NCBI GenBank assembly: GCA_025677815.1
Contig: JAIXMP010000038.1
Span: 1 to 64,000, forward strand
DNA length: 64,000 nucleotides
DNA from: Phascolomyces articulosus
Lineage: Eukaryota > Mucoromycota > Mucoromycetes > Mucorales > Lichtheimiaceae
Direction: 5' to 3'
The notes under the pieces were generated by a model. The model worked only from the letters and a program-made list of their open reading frames with translations, made no database searches and was not told the origin of the DNA. The position numbers and the translations under genes were made by a program. Positions 48,413-61,096 of this stretch are shown one piece after another (position 1 is the first letter of the stretch; every line of letters begins with the position of its first letter).

Positions 48413-50426
48413 TGTGGGGGTATGTTTGATGGTCCGTTTATTCTTTTATGGATGGCAAAAAAAAAAAGGTCGTTTTGTCTTTTTTTTATTGTTGTAGTAG
48501 AAACTACAAACTTTTGTGTTTTTAATTACAAATGCTTTGGTTATAAAATAAAAGAGAACGGCTGAGCGATTAGAATATAGTGATGTTAAAGAGATGAAAC
48601 TGGGCCAAAGAATATGAGGAAGAAAAAAACGCGCGCGATGAAAAAAGGTTACCCTATTCCATTTCCAGTTTTTTTTTGTGGAAAGGCAAAAAAATCGTGG
48701 CAACAAGTCATTTGTAAGTCCGGTGTAAGTTTTCCTTGAACGTTATCAACATGACAAGCATCCAAAACTATATACAGATATTAATAATGACTGGTATTAT
48801 TTTTTATATCGCAATTAGATGAGATGTCTATGATTATTCTTAGTATCATTATTGCTACTAGAACAAGATCTTTGTTTTGATCCCTAGATTTACTGTACAG
48901 AGATCCTCTGATTATGAAATCGATGTCTTATAAGCATATTTTGTTATAACGACATAAGAACTTGATACTAAACCGTACGATTCTCCCAAGTAATTATGAT
49001 GATTTTTTTCAGCAATCATATAATAAAATACTACTTTATAGATTCAAAACAATAAATATATGAATAGTTAGCATACGTAACCTTATTTTAGCTTACCACG
49101 TATATAGCAATCTTGGAATCTCTCAACAATGTTTTTATGGTTTTTTTTATCATTTGAACACGTGAAACAATAAAAAGAGAGGTTCTGTGACAGCACGGAT
49201 AGTCATCCCAGTTTATAGAAATCGTATCCCAACAGCTGCCTTTTGAGGATTAAAATTATTTCGTTTACTGTTTTTTTTTCTGGTTCCAAAAAATATTCAA
49301 AGCTACAATAATGTGGCATTAGGATTAGTTTCCAAGTTACGTGATTAGTACATACTTCACTATAAATCAAATAAAAAATAGCCTTGGATAAAAAAAGTAA
49401 TTCACTATGCTATGAAAAAAAAAGTTCCAGTCATTAAATTAGTTGCTGCTTTATAATTTTTCAGGAATTTTGGTAGCCATGATATATCTTTATTTCTTTC
49501 GATTGATCACTTATATATGTATAATGATATACTTAGTGTTAACCCAATTATCAGTTTGAAGAATGAAAAAGTAAGACGTGAAAGAATAGTATACAATGGT
49601 GACGAGGTAGAAAACGATATATATTCATGTGGTAAGTCAATAATTATAGTGATTATAACATTAGAAAGGATATTGCGTGGGTTTATTTATAAGAATGCAT
49701 CATGAAAATGAATCTACATACCAAAGGCTTTCTGGTATTTCTGGTCTTTACTCTAGTATTTGTAAAATATTCCTTACCTTGATCTTGGAGTATTTCTAAA
49801 ACAGCTCTAGTCTTCTAAGGCCTCTATAGGCATATACAGGCCATTCTAACCTCTGTATGAATTACTGATGTAAGGTGGATAGTATCAGTAGCGATGAGGA
49901 TTGAATACATGGATCTTCGTATGCTTGTTTTTGTGGTATACATTAATAAAGTATCTTAAACAAAGTAAAACAGAAGAAATAAATACTAAAGTATATGGTT
50001 TGGATCAGGAGAATGGCTCCTTTCTTTGAATAAATAAATACATCATCTTGTTATAAAAGAATATGTTTAGCAGGTTAATTTTCTATAAAAATAAGTACAA
50101 TGATACATTTATTTTTCCGACTCAAATATTATTTATTATGCATAACACTGTGTTTCTCAAGATATATTTGATGTCACACTTAAACGGTCATTATAATTTT
50201 TAATAATGGACAAGCATAGTATTTGTTTTTGTTTTTACAGTGGTTGCAATTCTTTTTCTTGAACACGCAATCTAATTATTTTAAGTATTTTTCTAAAAAA
50301 AATATCATTCATTCGTGGTATGCACCATAGCAATTGTAATAGTAGCAGTTGTAGTAGTAATACAATATTATGCATACACCTGGTGTACCGTATTAATTTA
50401 ATTTAGGGCCCGATTGGCGCGTAGAA
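48413..50426. other. AT-rich spacer
   Basis: No supported gene in either strand; only short, biased open frames. Confidence 0.55.
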
Positions 50427-50563
50427 CGTAAAGTGTTACATAGATTACAGTTATGCATGCTTCATTTTACAAAATAGATGAAGCTGTGTAGATACCTTTA
50501 CATTTTTTTACTTGACACATGCACATACATGGAATCAACTCTGCTCAGTCTGTGTCTCTTGTA
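50427..50563 (+). repeat. Dispersed repeat, copy 1
   Basis: About 137 bp nearly identical in order and orientation to 58245-58382: both read GTGTTACAT-GATTACAGTTATG, then GAAGCTGTGTAGATA, then CTTGACACATGCACATACAT and CTCTGCTCAGTCTG. No terminal repeats or coding capacity seen; type unknown. Confidence 0.8.
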
Positions 50564-50827
50564 ATTATCTACCATCAGGTAAACCTTAATTGAGCATTTT
50601 TCATGAAAAAATAAAAATATCTTTTGGGTAGTTTAAATATATTTATTCCATTAAACACGAAATGGAATAAAAATGATTTAAATGTTATTACTATATTTCT
50701 AAAGGTGGTGTGATCTACTAAATGTTTGACTGAATTAGCATTAATGGTTTATGAAATCAGCATATACATATTACTTTTGATTATAAACATTGCGTTTGTC
50801 TTTATTTATACTAATAATAAAAAGACG

Positions 50828-51060
50828 AACCCACTGTTGTAGCCATTGTTGGAATGAAGACCCTTGCTACTGGTCATACCTCACTATGGTTGATAACAGA
50901 CCCAAACTTTTTTGTCCAAGTATTTGCAATGAAATCGAACGTATAACCAATAACTGACCTTTCCCAACGTACCAGTTATTTGTTGGAACCTCGTTCACAG
51001 TTAGTATTTTAATTACGTTGATTCTGACTCGAATAAAAGACGATTACGGTCAAAACAACT
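50828..51060 (+). pseudogene. Relic of the 3' end of the MFS transporter gene
   Basis: Reads VVAIVGMKTLATGHTSLWLI and, after stops and shifts, a match to TYQLFVG-SFT-SILITLIL, aligning with the last exon of the intact MFS gene (56749-56990), where the same region reads VVSIVGMKNLPTGNTLLWLL. A further short match to the extreme end (TTCTCAAGTATCGA..GAATGG) lies at about 51403-51445, after an unrelated insert. Confidence 0.8.
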
Positions 51061-51402
51061 AAAATATTATTCTGTCCTTGAACAAAATCACGCCGCATTT
51101 CTTTAGTGTTATAATTTTCCAATTGATTTATTTAAGATTTAGCATCGTTACATTCACTTATTTATTTAGTTTGTTATGCATATGAATTCCAGACCAATGA
51201 TTTATTCCATTGATATTTTCCCGACCATATTCCATGAATTCTATGTTATCCATTTATTCCTATAAAGACCAATTGATTATTGTTTAGCTTACAAATTAGA
51301 ATTATCATTATAAAAAGAAAACAATTTTCAAAATAAAGACATCATCTTTCGATCCCCTTTTTATTTATTTTTGTTACCTCATAACTTTATACGCCACAAT
51401 TC

Positions 51403-51445
51403 TCAAGTATCGATTGAATGGAACAATTTTTATAAAATCTTATAC
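51403..51445 (+). pseudogene. Terminal fragment of the same MFS relic
   Basis: About 43 bases matching 56948-56987 of the intact transporter with few differences; separated from the main relic by about 340 bases of AT-rich DNA. Confidence 0.65.
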
Positions 51446-53486
51446 CCCGTCGACAGTGAATGATAGTATATAAACAATATTTATATTTTATATACATGTG
51501 CATTCATCATTTTGGGGGATAATAAATATATTACTACCTGCCACTTGCATGGTTTCTATCGATGCTTCTGTCGATTGATCATAGAGAATCTGCCATATAA
51601 ATATAATAAAATATAGTACTTTTCAATCCATAGTTAATTTATAAAGTATGGAAAAAATATGCTTATGTGTATACATGTTGCGGTCATTCACTCTGTTCTT
51701 ATTTACCCGTTAAGTATAAAAAAAAGCAAGGAGGCTTGCACATATAAAATCGACGGAATGATCCATAATTTGTGAATCAAGCTGCATTAATGATTTTAAT
51801 ATATATCAGTGCTATAAACATTTCATTATTTAAATCTGATCGTGTCTACTGATATCTGTCACTCTGTTATCACTGCATTGTATATATCAGAAAGTAAGAT
51901 AGTAATAGTAGTATAATCCAAGATCACACCAACAGTCCCTGCTTCCCCCCTAAAAACCATTACTACTTGCATGCATGTATGTTACAAAAGTACGAGTGTG
52001 CAAGTCTGTGTATATAACATGATAAAGAATCGAAAAAAAAATGAATCGTGTTTTTTTATATGATAATATTGATACGAACAAACATCAGGATGGCATATCC
52101 GTAATAAATTTGCAAAGGGAAAAAGTTGGTGATTCAACACATATAAAGTATGAATGAAGGACACATGATATTTATTTCAAAAATGCAGATGATTAAGAGC
52201 TTCCTCGGTTACTGTATTATGCATACTAAATGCTTTGCATTAATGTTATGGGTAGTAAAAAAAATTAGCTGGTTTTACCCCTTTTCCGGCCAACTATAAA
52301 TCCTATGCTTAACAGAAACGCTCTTCCGTTGGATAGACCGATTGCCCTGGTGATTTTTGTTTCCTTTGAAATATAGAGAAGATATTTGCTATCATTTTGT
52401 CTTTCAGTATATATGTATATTAAATAATCAAGTATATAAAATAGTATAGTATTACACATAACCACACTACATATAGTGAAAACGGTCTTAAATAGATCAT
52501 AGAGATTATCAAAATTCTGTGTCAGAATTAATATTCTATAGGTATTAAACTATATAAATCCTAAGAAACCAATAGTTTAATTTTGAAAAAGTTAAAAAAA
52601 AAGTCTATTTAAGGCCGTTTGCACCATATTAATTGCGTTTTTTAGCAAGAATAAAAATAAAAATATATTTTCTTTCTAACATTATGCCACTTTTTTCTAT
52701 GTTTGTGGGAAATACCTAAATTTTTAATGATCTTCCATATTCACTAAGAATCTCCAAAACGTTTATTGTCATAAAAACTACATGGATGGAGGATAGAGAA
52801 TAGTAATAAACAGGAGGCCATGGCCCCGTAACATTTCATAGTAAAAATGATCTAATTTTGTGTTCCGTTACAGTTTTAAGATTGCCTAAGAGAAAGAGAA
52901 AGAAATCTTTAATAAAAATGTTGTTGCATAGCTGCATATATAGATATCTTGCTTTGTTTGGCTATATAAATAAGTATTATTATCATACTCTGTGTAGTTA
53001 GTGGTAAAAAACCAATTTAATTCAATTGTGTACCATTCTTAGTGGAAAGAACTAACATTTTAACGTTTTTGCCCTTTATCAAGGACATCCTAACAGTATA
53101 TACAAAAGTCACCGTACTTTATAACCAAATACACACATATATAAAATCAATGCATAAGTAGACATATGCGTTTCTTCCTGGATCCTTTCTTGATTCCAAT
53201 AAATTATAATACGTGCAACACATATCTATTATTGTTGAAACACAACGTACTATAAGTAATACGTAACTGATTCTAAGCAAGGGGCTATCAATAATCGCGA
53301 GTGCATACGTAGCAGTGCCTTTACTATTTTCAAGTAATACAGCCTATTAGTAGATATGTAGTAGTTTTTTATAATTAAGATATGCCCATCATCAAATATT
53401 TCGTGTTTTAACATAAACTTCCCTTGGTTTCTCTTTTAACTACCTGAATCATTCTTTCGTACATCGGATTCTTTGTCTTTGCCTGT
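51446..53486. other. AT-rich spacer
   Basis: No supported gene. Confidence 0.5.
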
Positions 53487-53489
53487 ATT

Positions 53490-54062
53490 TACATTTAAAT
53501 GCATTTAATTGTGTTTAAAGGGTTCAAAGGCAATAAAGGTAACCCCCCAGCTTTATTAACATTTAAATGATGATAAGGTACCGTTAAATACATATAAATG
53601 CATTTAAATGCATTCAAATGTCCCTACTATGTGCTCATATTCCACATACTAGTGTATAGTTTATCATGTTTACATTGTGCAACTTCATGTGGCGTTTTAT
53701 TTGCTACTGCTTTTATTGTTTACTATTGGTACCATAGCATGTTACCCTTCATTACAATTTTACACTTCTTCAGACAATTACGATATTGCATATCGCACTG
53801 ATAGCTACCAAAATCCATCGTTATTATATATTACTTTGCTCAAAACTCAATATTTTGCATTCTTCTTTAACCCTTTCTTATCCAAGAAAACGAGAAAAGT
53901 GATAAAAGACGAATGTGGGAAACATTTGTCACATGATAAGCATACTTTAAATGCATTTAAATGTTAAGCATTAATACATTTATATGTCTTTAAAATTAAA
54001 TAGAGGTAATAAATGTAAATAAAACATCAGTCTAACATTTAAATACATTTAAAGGTAATACC
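53490..54062. repeat. Region with clustered ATTTAAATGCATTTAAAT palindromes
   Basis: ACATTTAAATGCATTTAA-like palindromes occur near 53492, 53598, 53945 and 54030, the outer two both followed by AAAGGTAA-type sequence. An open frame between them (53677 on) has a hydrophobic start but no ATG, so I do not call a gene. The arrangement could be a small decayed mobile element. Confidence 0.4.
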
Positions 54063-54440
54063 AAACTTCCGATGTATGTGACGTATACTATGCATTATGC
54101 TCCAAACAAACAACCAAGAAGTGGCGTTTTGATGGCTAACGCTGTCGTTATTCTCAAACATGATAAGAGAAAGATAAATATGTAGCTTGTATTCATGATG
54201 GCAAATCCATGACGCGTTGCTAGCTGATAAAAACATTGTTACGCATGTCGATCACTATCTATATAAATATAAGTCACAAAATATATTATTCAATAACAAC
54301 ATCATATTAAGTACAAACAAAAAGCTATTTCTCTTCTTATTAATACACTACATCTTGCTTCTACATTTCAATATTATTTGTTTTCAAGAAATTTAACAAG
54401 TATATTACTATAACAATAAGTGTTCCTCCTATTAAAAGTT

Positions 54441-56990
54441 ATGACAGCCATTGCAAAACAAGAAAATCCAGTCCCTGCTGAAAGAAAAAAGTCAACGAGT
54501 ATATAAATTTTTACTTTCATATTATTATAGGTGAAAAAAAAATTGTATGTTTTCTAATCTATGAAATTTTTTCAATATAAAATCTCTTTAAAACAATAGA
54601 TGAACCAAAATCGAAAACTACACCTGTTTCTTCCATAAAGTATACCGAAGAACATGTGAGTAGCTTTGAAGAAAAAGAAGAAAACAAGAGTCCATTTTTA
54701 ACAGATGATGACAGTGGCTACGGCTGGTTTGTTGTTATCGGATCATTTATTTATGTGTTTCAATTCTGCGTTGTTCCATTTAGTTGGTAAGACCTTTATT
54801 TGAACTGCCAACTCAAAAAACAAACGTTTTGTTCTGACACATGGTTATAATTAATCTAATGTTATTTCGATTATCTATCTATTATCATTTTATTTTTCAT
54901 GTTTTAGGGGTAAGTTTTCCTTTTCTTCTCTGGTGGTATACGACTTTTATTTTTATTTTGGGGCAATTAGATATATTTTTCTATATATATAAGGACTGAA
55001 CACTGATGATTTATTATCGTTTACAGGTGTAATCCTTAATTTATTAGAATCAAATATATTCGGTTCGTCAAAAACCATTACTATGCAATTGACATTTGTC
55101 GGTACAATTGCTTCTTTTACTACACAACTGCTTACCCCCATTTCACGTCTTTTGGAAACAATGTTCGGTGTAAAATTTACTCTTTTGATTGCTACCATTC
55201 TTTACTGTGTTGGGATGGTTACTGCAGGGTTTTCATCCAAGGTAATATATATATATATATATATGACAAATGAAATTATTTTACTGCAATGTATAAATCG
55301 CCCACTTACCAATATCCATATTACTGTATGTGATTTAGATCTGGCAATTGTATTTATCACTAGGCATATGTTGCGGTGTAGCCGCATCCATATTTTGGTC
55401 TGTAGGTTATGTGTAAAATATAATAAATCACTACTTTAACTGTGATTATGATCTTTACCTTTAAAAAATATATACTTATTCTAACATGTCGTAATTAAAT
55501 TGACTACCTACATCCATATATTATTACAGATCTCTTATAGAATTACCCCACAATGGTTCACACGACGAAGAAGTTTAGTTATGGGGATTATTTCGTCTGC
55601 AACTGGGACAAGTGCGTTGTTTATTCCATTTGTTTTATGTGCAATTACTAACAATAAATCCTTTGGCATCTATTGGTAAGTAGTTTTATGATATACAATC
55701 ATAGTGATGGGTATTAATGAATCATCCAATATACCATTTTATACTTTACAATGTGGTACTATTTTTGTTTCTTACTAATGACGTATGAACAACAACTAAT
55801 TTTTACACGTTATTTCAATACCATCTATAGGTGCTTCTGGGTCCTAGCTATTGTATTTGTTGTCCTTGACATTATTGCTTGCATACTCATTCGTGAAAAA
55901 AAGCATCCTACTGATAAAAGTGTTGACAGCACTAACACCAGTACCACTGAAGTTAACAAAAATCGAATCATCGATTGGAGTCTCCTCAGAAATATGGATT
56001 TTGTTATATGGATAGCAGCTTGCTTTCCACAAGCTCTAGTCACTCAATTACCATTTCAAATTATACCGCGTATGTTATATATTATATTTTTTTTACATAA
56101 AAACTATTATAAAGGTTGTTGTGTATCTAGCACCATGTGGCAGAAGGATTGACCAAAACAGACGCAGCAGCATGCATTATTAGTGTCATTATTGAATGTC
56201 ATGTTAGATTAGCCACAGAGAGAAGTTTTTATGTTTATTAAAACTAATATTATGCTGCTCTGTTATTATTATGATATAGCCTATGCCAAATCTATTGGTT
56301 TAAATGATTTTCAAGCATCGACTTTTATATCCATCACGGCAGGACTTAATATTTTTGGTCGTATACTTCAAGGGTTAGTAAAGCATTTGTTGTACTTGCT
56401 CTCTTTTTTAATCTACTTCCATACATTGTGGTATTGTAAAATTTGTTTTCTATTGTGTTTCTCACAGCATATCATTATTACCTTTATTCATTATAGGTAT
56501 ATTGCTGGAAAGATTGGAAATCTTAACACTTTGATCTTAAGCAGTGTTTTTTGTGGTTCAGCGTCCTTTTTCATATGGACATTTGCAGTGAGTTATGTAG
56601 GATTATTAGTTTACTCGATTATTTTTGGGATTTTTATTGGAACATTTTACGTGATAGGTATAAACAAAAAAAAGGAATATATGATAAACTCATATGGCGT
56701 TTTGTTACTTACAAGTACTTTTGTTTGTATGATATTTATAATGATTAGCTGCACCTACCGTTGTGTCTATTGTTGGTATGAAAAACCTTCCTACCGGTAA
56801 CACTTTGTTATGGTTACTGACAGCCCCAGGTCTCTTCGGTCCAAGTATTAGTAGCGAAATAGAACGTGCAAACAACGGTCGGTCCTACTTAACATATCAA
56901 CTCTTTGTTGGTTCTTCATTTACCATTAGCATTCTCATTACTTTAATTCTCAAGTATCGACTAAATGGAACAATTTTTGCAAAATCCTAG
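54441..56990 (+). CDS. MFS monocarboxylate-type transporter
   Basis: Exons 54441-54498, 54600-54786, 54908-54909, 55027-55241, 55339-55401, 55530-55675, 55831-56069, 56280-56373, 56497-56657 and 56749-56990, 468 residues with about 12 membrane spans. After a charged cytosolic N-terminus comes DSGYGWFVVIGSFIYVFQF, the family-typical DGGYGW start, then SWGVILN; loop 2-3 and the central cytosolic loop (REKKHPTDKSVDSTNTS) fit the monocarboxylate porter (MCH/MCT) family. The frame from SW to GVILN needs a 2-nt exon (GG). Yeast relatives transport carboxylates or riboflavin; substrate here unknown. A non-coding relic of its eighth exon lies in intron 56070-56279. Confidence 0.88.
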
Positions 56991-57274
56991 AACTGTTACT
57001 CTCACGATAACTATATAAATCATTTAGATTAAAATTTATATTTATTAATGTGGAAGACTGGCTTGACCTGCGTCTATAGGCATATGGTCGCTTCCTTGCG
57101 GTATTTTGATGTGAAGTTATGTATGAATAAAGATATGTAGCATTAGCTGAAAAACCCCCCTTTGGGAGGAAAAGCTAAGCTAGTGTGGATGACGTGGTAG
57201 TGATACAACTGTAAAAGGAGAAAGAAGAAGGAAAAAAAAATTATGTAGGAGAGGAGTAGAAAAAGGAAAACTAA

Positions 57275-57553
57275 TTAGTTGTTTTCTTGAGTTGATTGGG
57301 ATGTGAGTTGGGATGGTTGCGGTGGTTCTTCAGGTTCTGGTTCATCTTCTTCGTAGTCATCTTCGGAGTGACTTAGACGATCAATTTCCCTAAGTGCACG
57401 AATTAGGACGAACCAGCAGTTTATCCACTTTCCAAGTGATAAGCCAACTTCTGAGCGCGGGAGGTGATTTATAACATAGTCTAGTGGTTGTAAGTCTCGT
57501 TGGAAACGTGTGGTAATAAATACAACCCGTTTTTCTGTTTTCTTTTTCTTCTT
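57275..57553 (-). CDS. Orphan 3' exon or gene fragment of unknown protein
   Basis: An open frame with no ATG reads KTEKRVVFITTRFQRDLQPL, then GLSLGKWINCWFVLIRALRE, and ends with an acidic, Pro-rich tail (EEDEPEPEEPPQPSQ) at a TAA at 57275. Composition is clearly protein-like and the local GC is above that of the flanks. A possible acceptor (GTCAG) is at about 57557, but I found no convincing upstream exon, so this is either the last exon of a gene with distant 5' exons or a truncated copy. Confidence 0.45.
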   Translation of the reverse strand, partial: KKKKKTEKRVVFITTRFQRDLQPLDYVINHLPRSEVGLSLGKWINCWFVLIRALREIDRLSHSEDDYEEDEPEPEEPPQPSQLTSQSTQENN

Positions 57554-57559
57554 CTTTGC

Positions 57560-58244
57560 TGACAGTTGGTCACCTCATACTATTATTATCTTCAACTATT
57601 TACTTTAAATCTCAATGCATAATTCCCGATATTCCCCCCTATAGGCTTCTCATTGGTTGTAGCATCACTATTTACAACCATATTCATAAGCGAAATCATC
57701 CAAATGAAGAAATACTGAGAACGGTGACGGCGAGCTATGAATTCTTGGCAACAAACTACTGGCTGTATGCGTGAAAGAAGCGAATTTCTTAATATTTATA
57801 GGCATTCCGAAGTCAAGATCCGTTTTCAATGCAAGGTCCTTCTCAAGACAAGATCGTCTACCCAAGGCAAAATCGTCATCTCAGATCAAGTTCTCTTTCC
57901 GTGCCAAGTTCTCTTTTTGTGCCAATCTCATTCAGTGATCAAGATCTTCATACAACTATTTGAACACCCACTATAAAACTACCTTCTCTTTTATTCAAAC
58001 CCCTCATCATACTTTATTATCCATTAGTTATTAATAATAAAAATCTTCTTGTTTCCACACATAATATGCTTTTGTAAAATAAACTTTGTTTAAGAATTGC
58101 TATTCCATGAAAAATAAAACGACTACTTTGTCCAACCTCATAGAAGCTTCTTTTTTATTATGTTATATAAATACAAATCAAGTAAACCATAATGTACACA
58201 CAATATAATTTGACAAATTTATGGCTGTGGCCATTGAAATATGT
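57560..58244. other. Spacer with local short repeats
   Basis: No supported gene. Contains repeated phrases AAGTTCTCTTT-GTGCCAA near 57890-57925. Confidence 0.45.
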
Positions 58245-58382
58245 ACGTAATGTGTTACATGGATTACAGTTATGCGTGTTTCATTTTACAATATACATGA
58301 AGCTGTGTAGATATCTTTACATTTTTTTACTTGACACATGCACATACATAGAATAAACTCTGCTCAGTCTGCGCTTCTTGTA
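58245..58382 (+). repeat. Dispersed repeat, copy 2
   Basis: Direct-orientation copy of 50427-50563 (see that entry); about 7.8 kb apart. Confidence 0.8.
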
Positions 58383-58903
58383 GAGTATTTTGATTTTAAA
58401 AGTGGCGACAATTTTTTTAGGTAATAAAGGCAGTTTTTTCAGTTATGAAAGGAAAGATTTTCGTTTTGCAGCTTAAGATTTTTCATTTACTAGAGCAATA
58501 ATTTTTAGACTTTTGGAAGGCGGAGTTTTCCGTCATTGAGGGAGCTTTTTGTTCGCAGACGAAGGAGTTGGTTTCTGTGGTATGAGTGAACTTTATTTTC
58601 GTTTATGACCAGTCTACTGTAGCTATATATTTGAACAATCGTTTACGTTTAAAATTTTGTTTTTATTTAAAGTCTCTGTTTAACACATCGTTGATCTACT
58701 TGTAATGCTTAAAAAAATTACTAGTTATTACAAATATTCAAGTTTTGAAACGTTCTCGAAGCTGAAGTTACACTTTGCGCATACCCGCAGTAAGTGAAAG
58801 TTAGGAATGATTTGATTAGGTTGCGATAGTACAGAGAATACAGAAAAGGCTGATTTTTTATTTTTCTTTAAACAACATAGATCAAGTTATCCGACACTGG
58901 ACA

Positions 58904-59312
58904 ATGTCAACACCTGCTCCTGGTCTTTATATAATGAATAAAGAACAGAAGGTTGATATTAGGAAAGATTTTGACAAGAAACATAATAGTATTGTTCCAT
59001 TCCTAAACTTCAATATCGCTTTGTCTTTATAAATATTTATTTTTCGCGTCAATGTATTTTTTCTTCAAAATAAGTAACTCTAACACATGCTATGTATAGG
59101 TTGCTTTAAAAGAAACGATGGACATTTTGGATAATTTGAAGCAAGAGTATGACGAAAAAGAACGAGAACTGCGGTTTGGAGGCAACATTCCCAAACCTTC
59201 ATTAGTTGATCATGTACAGCCACTAGTTTTCCGGCTTAATGAAAGCAAACACATGTGTGAGGTGGTAGACGATGGTCCAAAACCACCTCTTTATATTCTC
59301 AACATCCAATAA
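58904..59312 (+). CDS. Small unrecognised protein, two exons proposed
   Basis: Exon 1 begins MSTPAPGLYIMNKEQK (ATG 58904). Exon 2 (59100-59312, after CTATGTATAG) reads VALKETMDILDNLKQEYDEK then ELRFGGNIPKPSLVDHVQPL and ends at TAA. The donor is ambiguous: phase 0 GT sites exist after EQK and after NSI. Exon 2 starts with a short charged helix, perhaps a coiled coil. No family recognised; could be a fragment. Confidence 0.4.
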
Positions 59313-60868
59313 TTATATACGTTTTGTATGTCTGCTTTTATTTCTTTCATGTATCTTGTCACTCACACATCGACCCAAAATCATCCATATATACTTTTGT
59401 ATAGCTTCTTTTTCTTCTCTTTTCATCACTTAGCTACATATTTTTCATATACACAAAACACCACACACCTTCACTCATTATCAACAAATCACTGGAAAAG
59501 GGAAAATGACATATTCTTTTTCATCTTCATCTTTTTTTTCTTATATCAGCGCTCCTTTATATTCATAACAATAAAAAACGAATTATTAATGATAGGGTTA
59601 AATTCTATGTAACTTTGTCCTTTACAATGTTTAGCTTTAAATACATAAGATATAAAAAATCATCTTCAAACAAACCAAAAATATGCATATTTCTATACAT
59701 AGTATGTAGATGACCATTTATACGTCAATACACTTTGTTTTTCCTTTTCTCTTTCTATCGATGAGCTTATTAAACGACTCAAAAATATAAACCAAGTATC
59801 ATGATTACAGTATTTAAAGTAGTTGCATTATTTGATCATTGCTATTATGTTTTCTTTCTTTAAGAACAAACAATATATATATGTGCACAAATGATGAGAA
59901 TATAAATAGGTGTACTGATATTATGATAAAGTATAAAGAGAGAGATGAGAGAACGAGAAAAGAATCATTGTGTCATGGAAAAAATACGCACCAAAGCCAC
60001 CGCGTTAGAAGCTAGACCTACATAATATTCATTACACTATAAGTTAGCAAACTACAAGTCAATTAAGTGGAATGCAAGAAGAAGGTGACAACTTCCCACT
60101 CCCAGCTGAAGACAAACAGTTTGTTCGTCAAGACAGCCAGCGAATTTCTCCGACGTAAGACAGGGTTCATCTGTACAAAGCTTTGTGTTTTTCTTGCAAG
60201 CACTATTCCTTTCTAATTGAATAATTATTTGCGACTTATATTTAATTGAAAGCGACACTACTTGAAATCGCAAAACTAGCCATCCTTGTTCGTTGGCACT
60301 TATAAAAAAGAAAAAAAATGCATATTTATTAATGTTAGTTATCTCTAGTTCTGAACATGTATATAGTATATTAAATAAAACAAGCAGCTTCACACTTGAA
60401 AAAAAAAAGCACACACCTTATATTACAGTTGTCAATGGTAACAAGTACATTAAACTATTGCTTGACGACTAAGTGTAAAAAGCATTGGCTTCATAAACAA
60501 AAGAAAAAGCATTGGCCACACAAAAAAAAAGGACCTTGACCTATTAATTTTGCTATGAATTAGTAAAAAAAAAAAAACTAAAACAACCCCATGGCTCTAT
60601 TACTACTAGTTTGCAAATAATGAAAACATACAAATGGGTAGTCCCATCTTTTTTAAGGAACGATTTTTTTTAGTTCGATGAATACGCTTGTTTGCTGCAT
60701 CAAAAAGCATTCACAAAGGAGAAAGAAAGGCGACTTTCCATGGAAAGCTTTTCGTGAAATGCTTTTTAGACTCCACCCTAGTATCAAAAAACGCGCCCCA
60801 GCCGCATGAATCACGCACCAAATTGAGCTCAGAAAGGCGCTTAGGATACCATCAACCACTGTTTTATA
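59313..60868. other. AT-rich spacer with weak relic frames
   Basis: No gene I can defend. A short plus-strand frame at about 60072 (MQEEGDNFPLPAEDKQFVRQ, followed by a GTAAGA donor-like site) and a Cys-rich minus-strand frame over the same bases compete; neither has partners. Between 60670 and 60868 plus-strand frames look protein-like but shift repeatedly. Confidence 0.4.
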
Positions 60869-61096
60869 AAAGCTTTACCTGGTGCATTTAACTTCGAAGT
60901 ACCTGACGTTGAGGAATTAGAAATAGCTCAAGATACTGTGGAAGATAGTCTTCGTACCAATATAAGTGGTATTTATGGTGTCGCCTTAAATGGCCGCGAG
61001 TTTGAGATCTTATTGTTCCTACTAGCGCCTACAGCTCCCAAACAACACGCCAGATACCTCATTTTTAGATTTGGGAGAATTTACACAATATGGTAA
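60869..61096 (+). pseudogene. Protein-like frame without start, unknown family
   Basis: Reads KALPGAFNFEVPDVEELEIA and NISGIYGVALNGREFEILLF before a TAA at 61096; no methionine and no convincing 5' exon. It continues, with frame changes, from protein-like sequence at 60670 on. Its last part overlaps the start of the next relic in another frame. Confidence 0.35.

Noticed and set aside
53677..53967. Signal-peptide-like open frame
   Set aside because: It has no ATG (starts at GTG) and lies among AT palindromes; hydrophobic leucine runs arise easily in T-rich DNA.
60052..60414. Cys-rich minus-strand frame resembling a small secreted protein
   Set aside because: It starts in a hydrophobic poly-T-coded stretch, has no splice partners, and the opposite strand over the same bases looks at least as coding.
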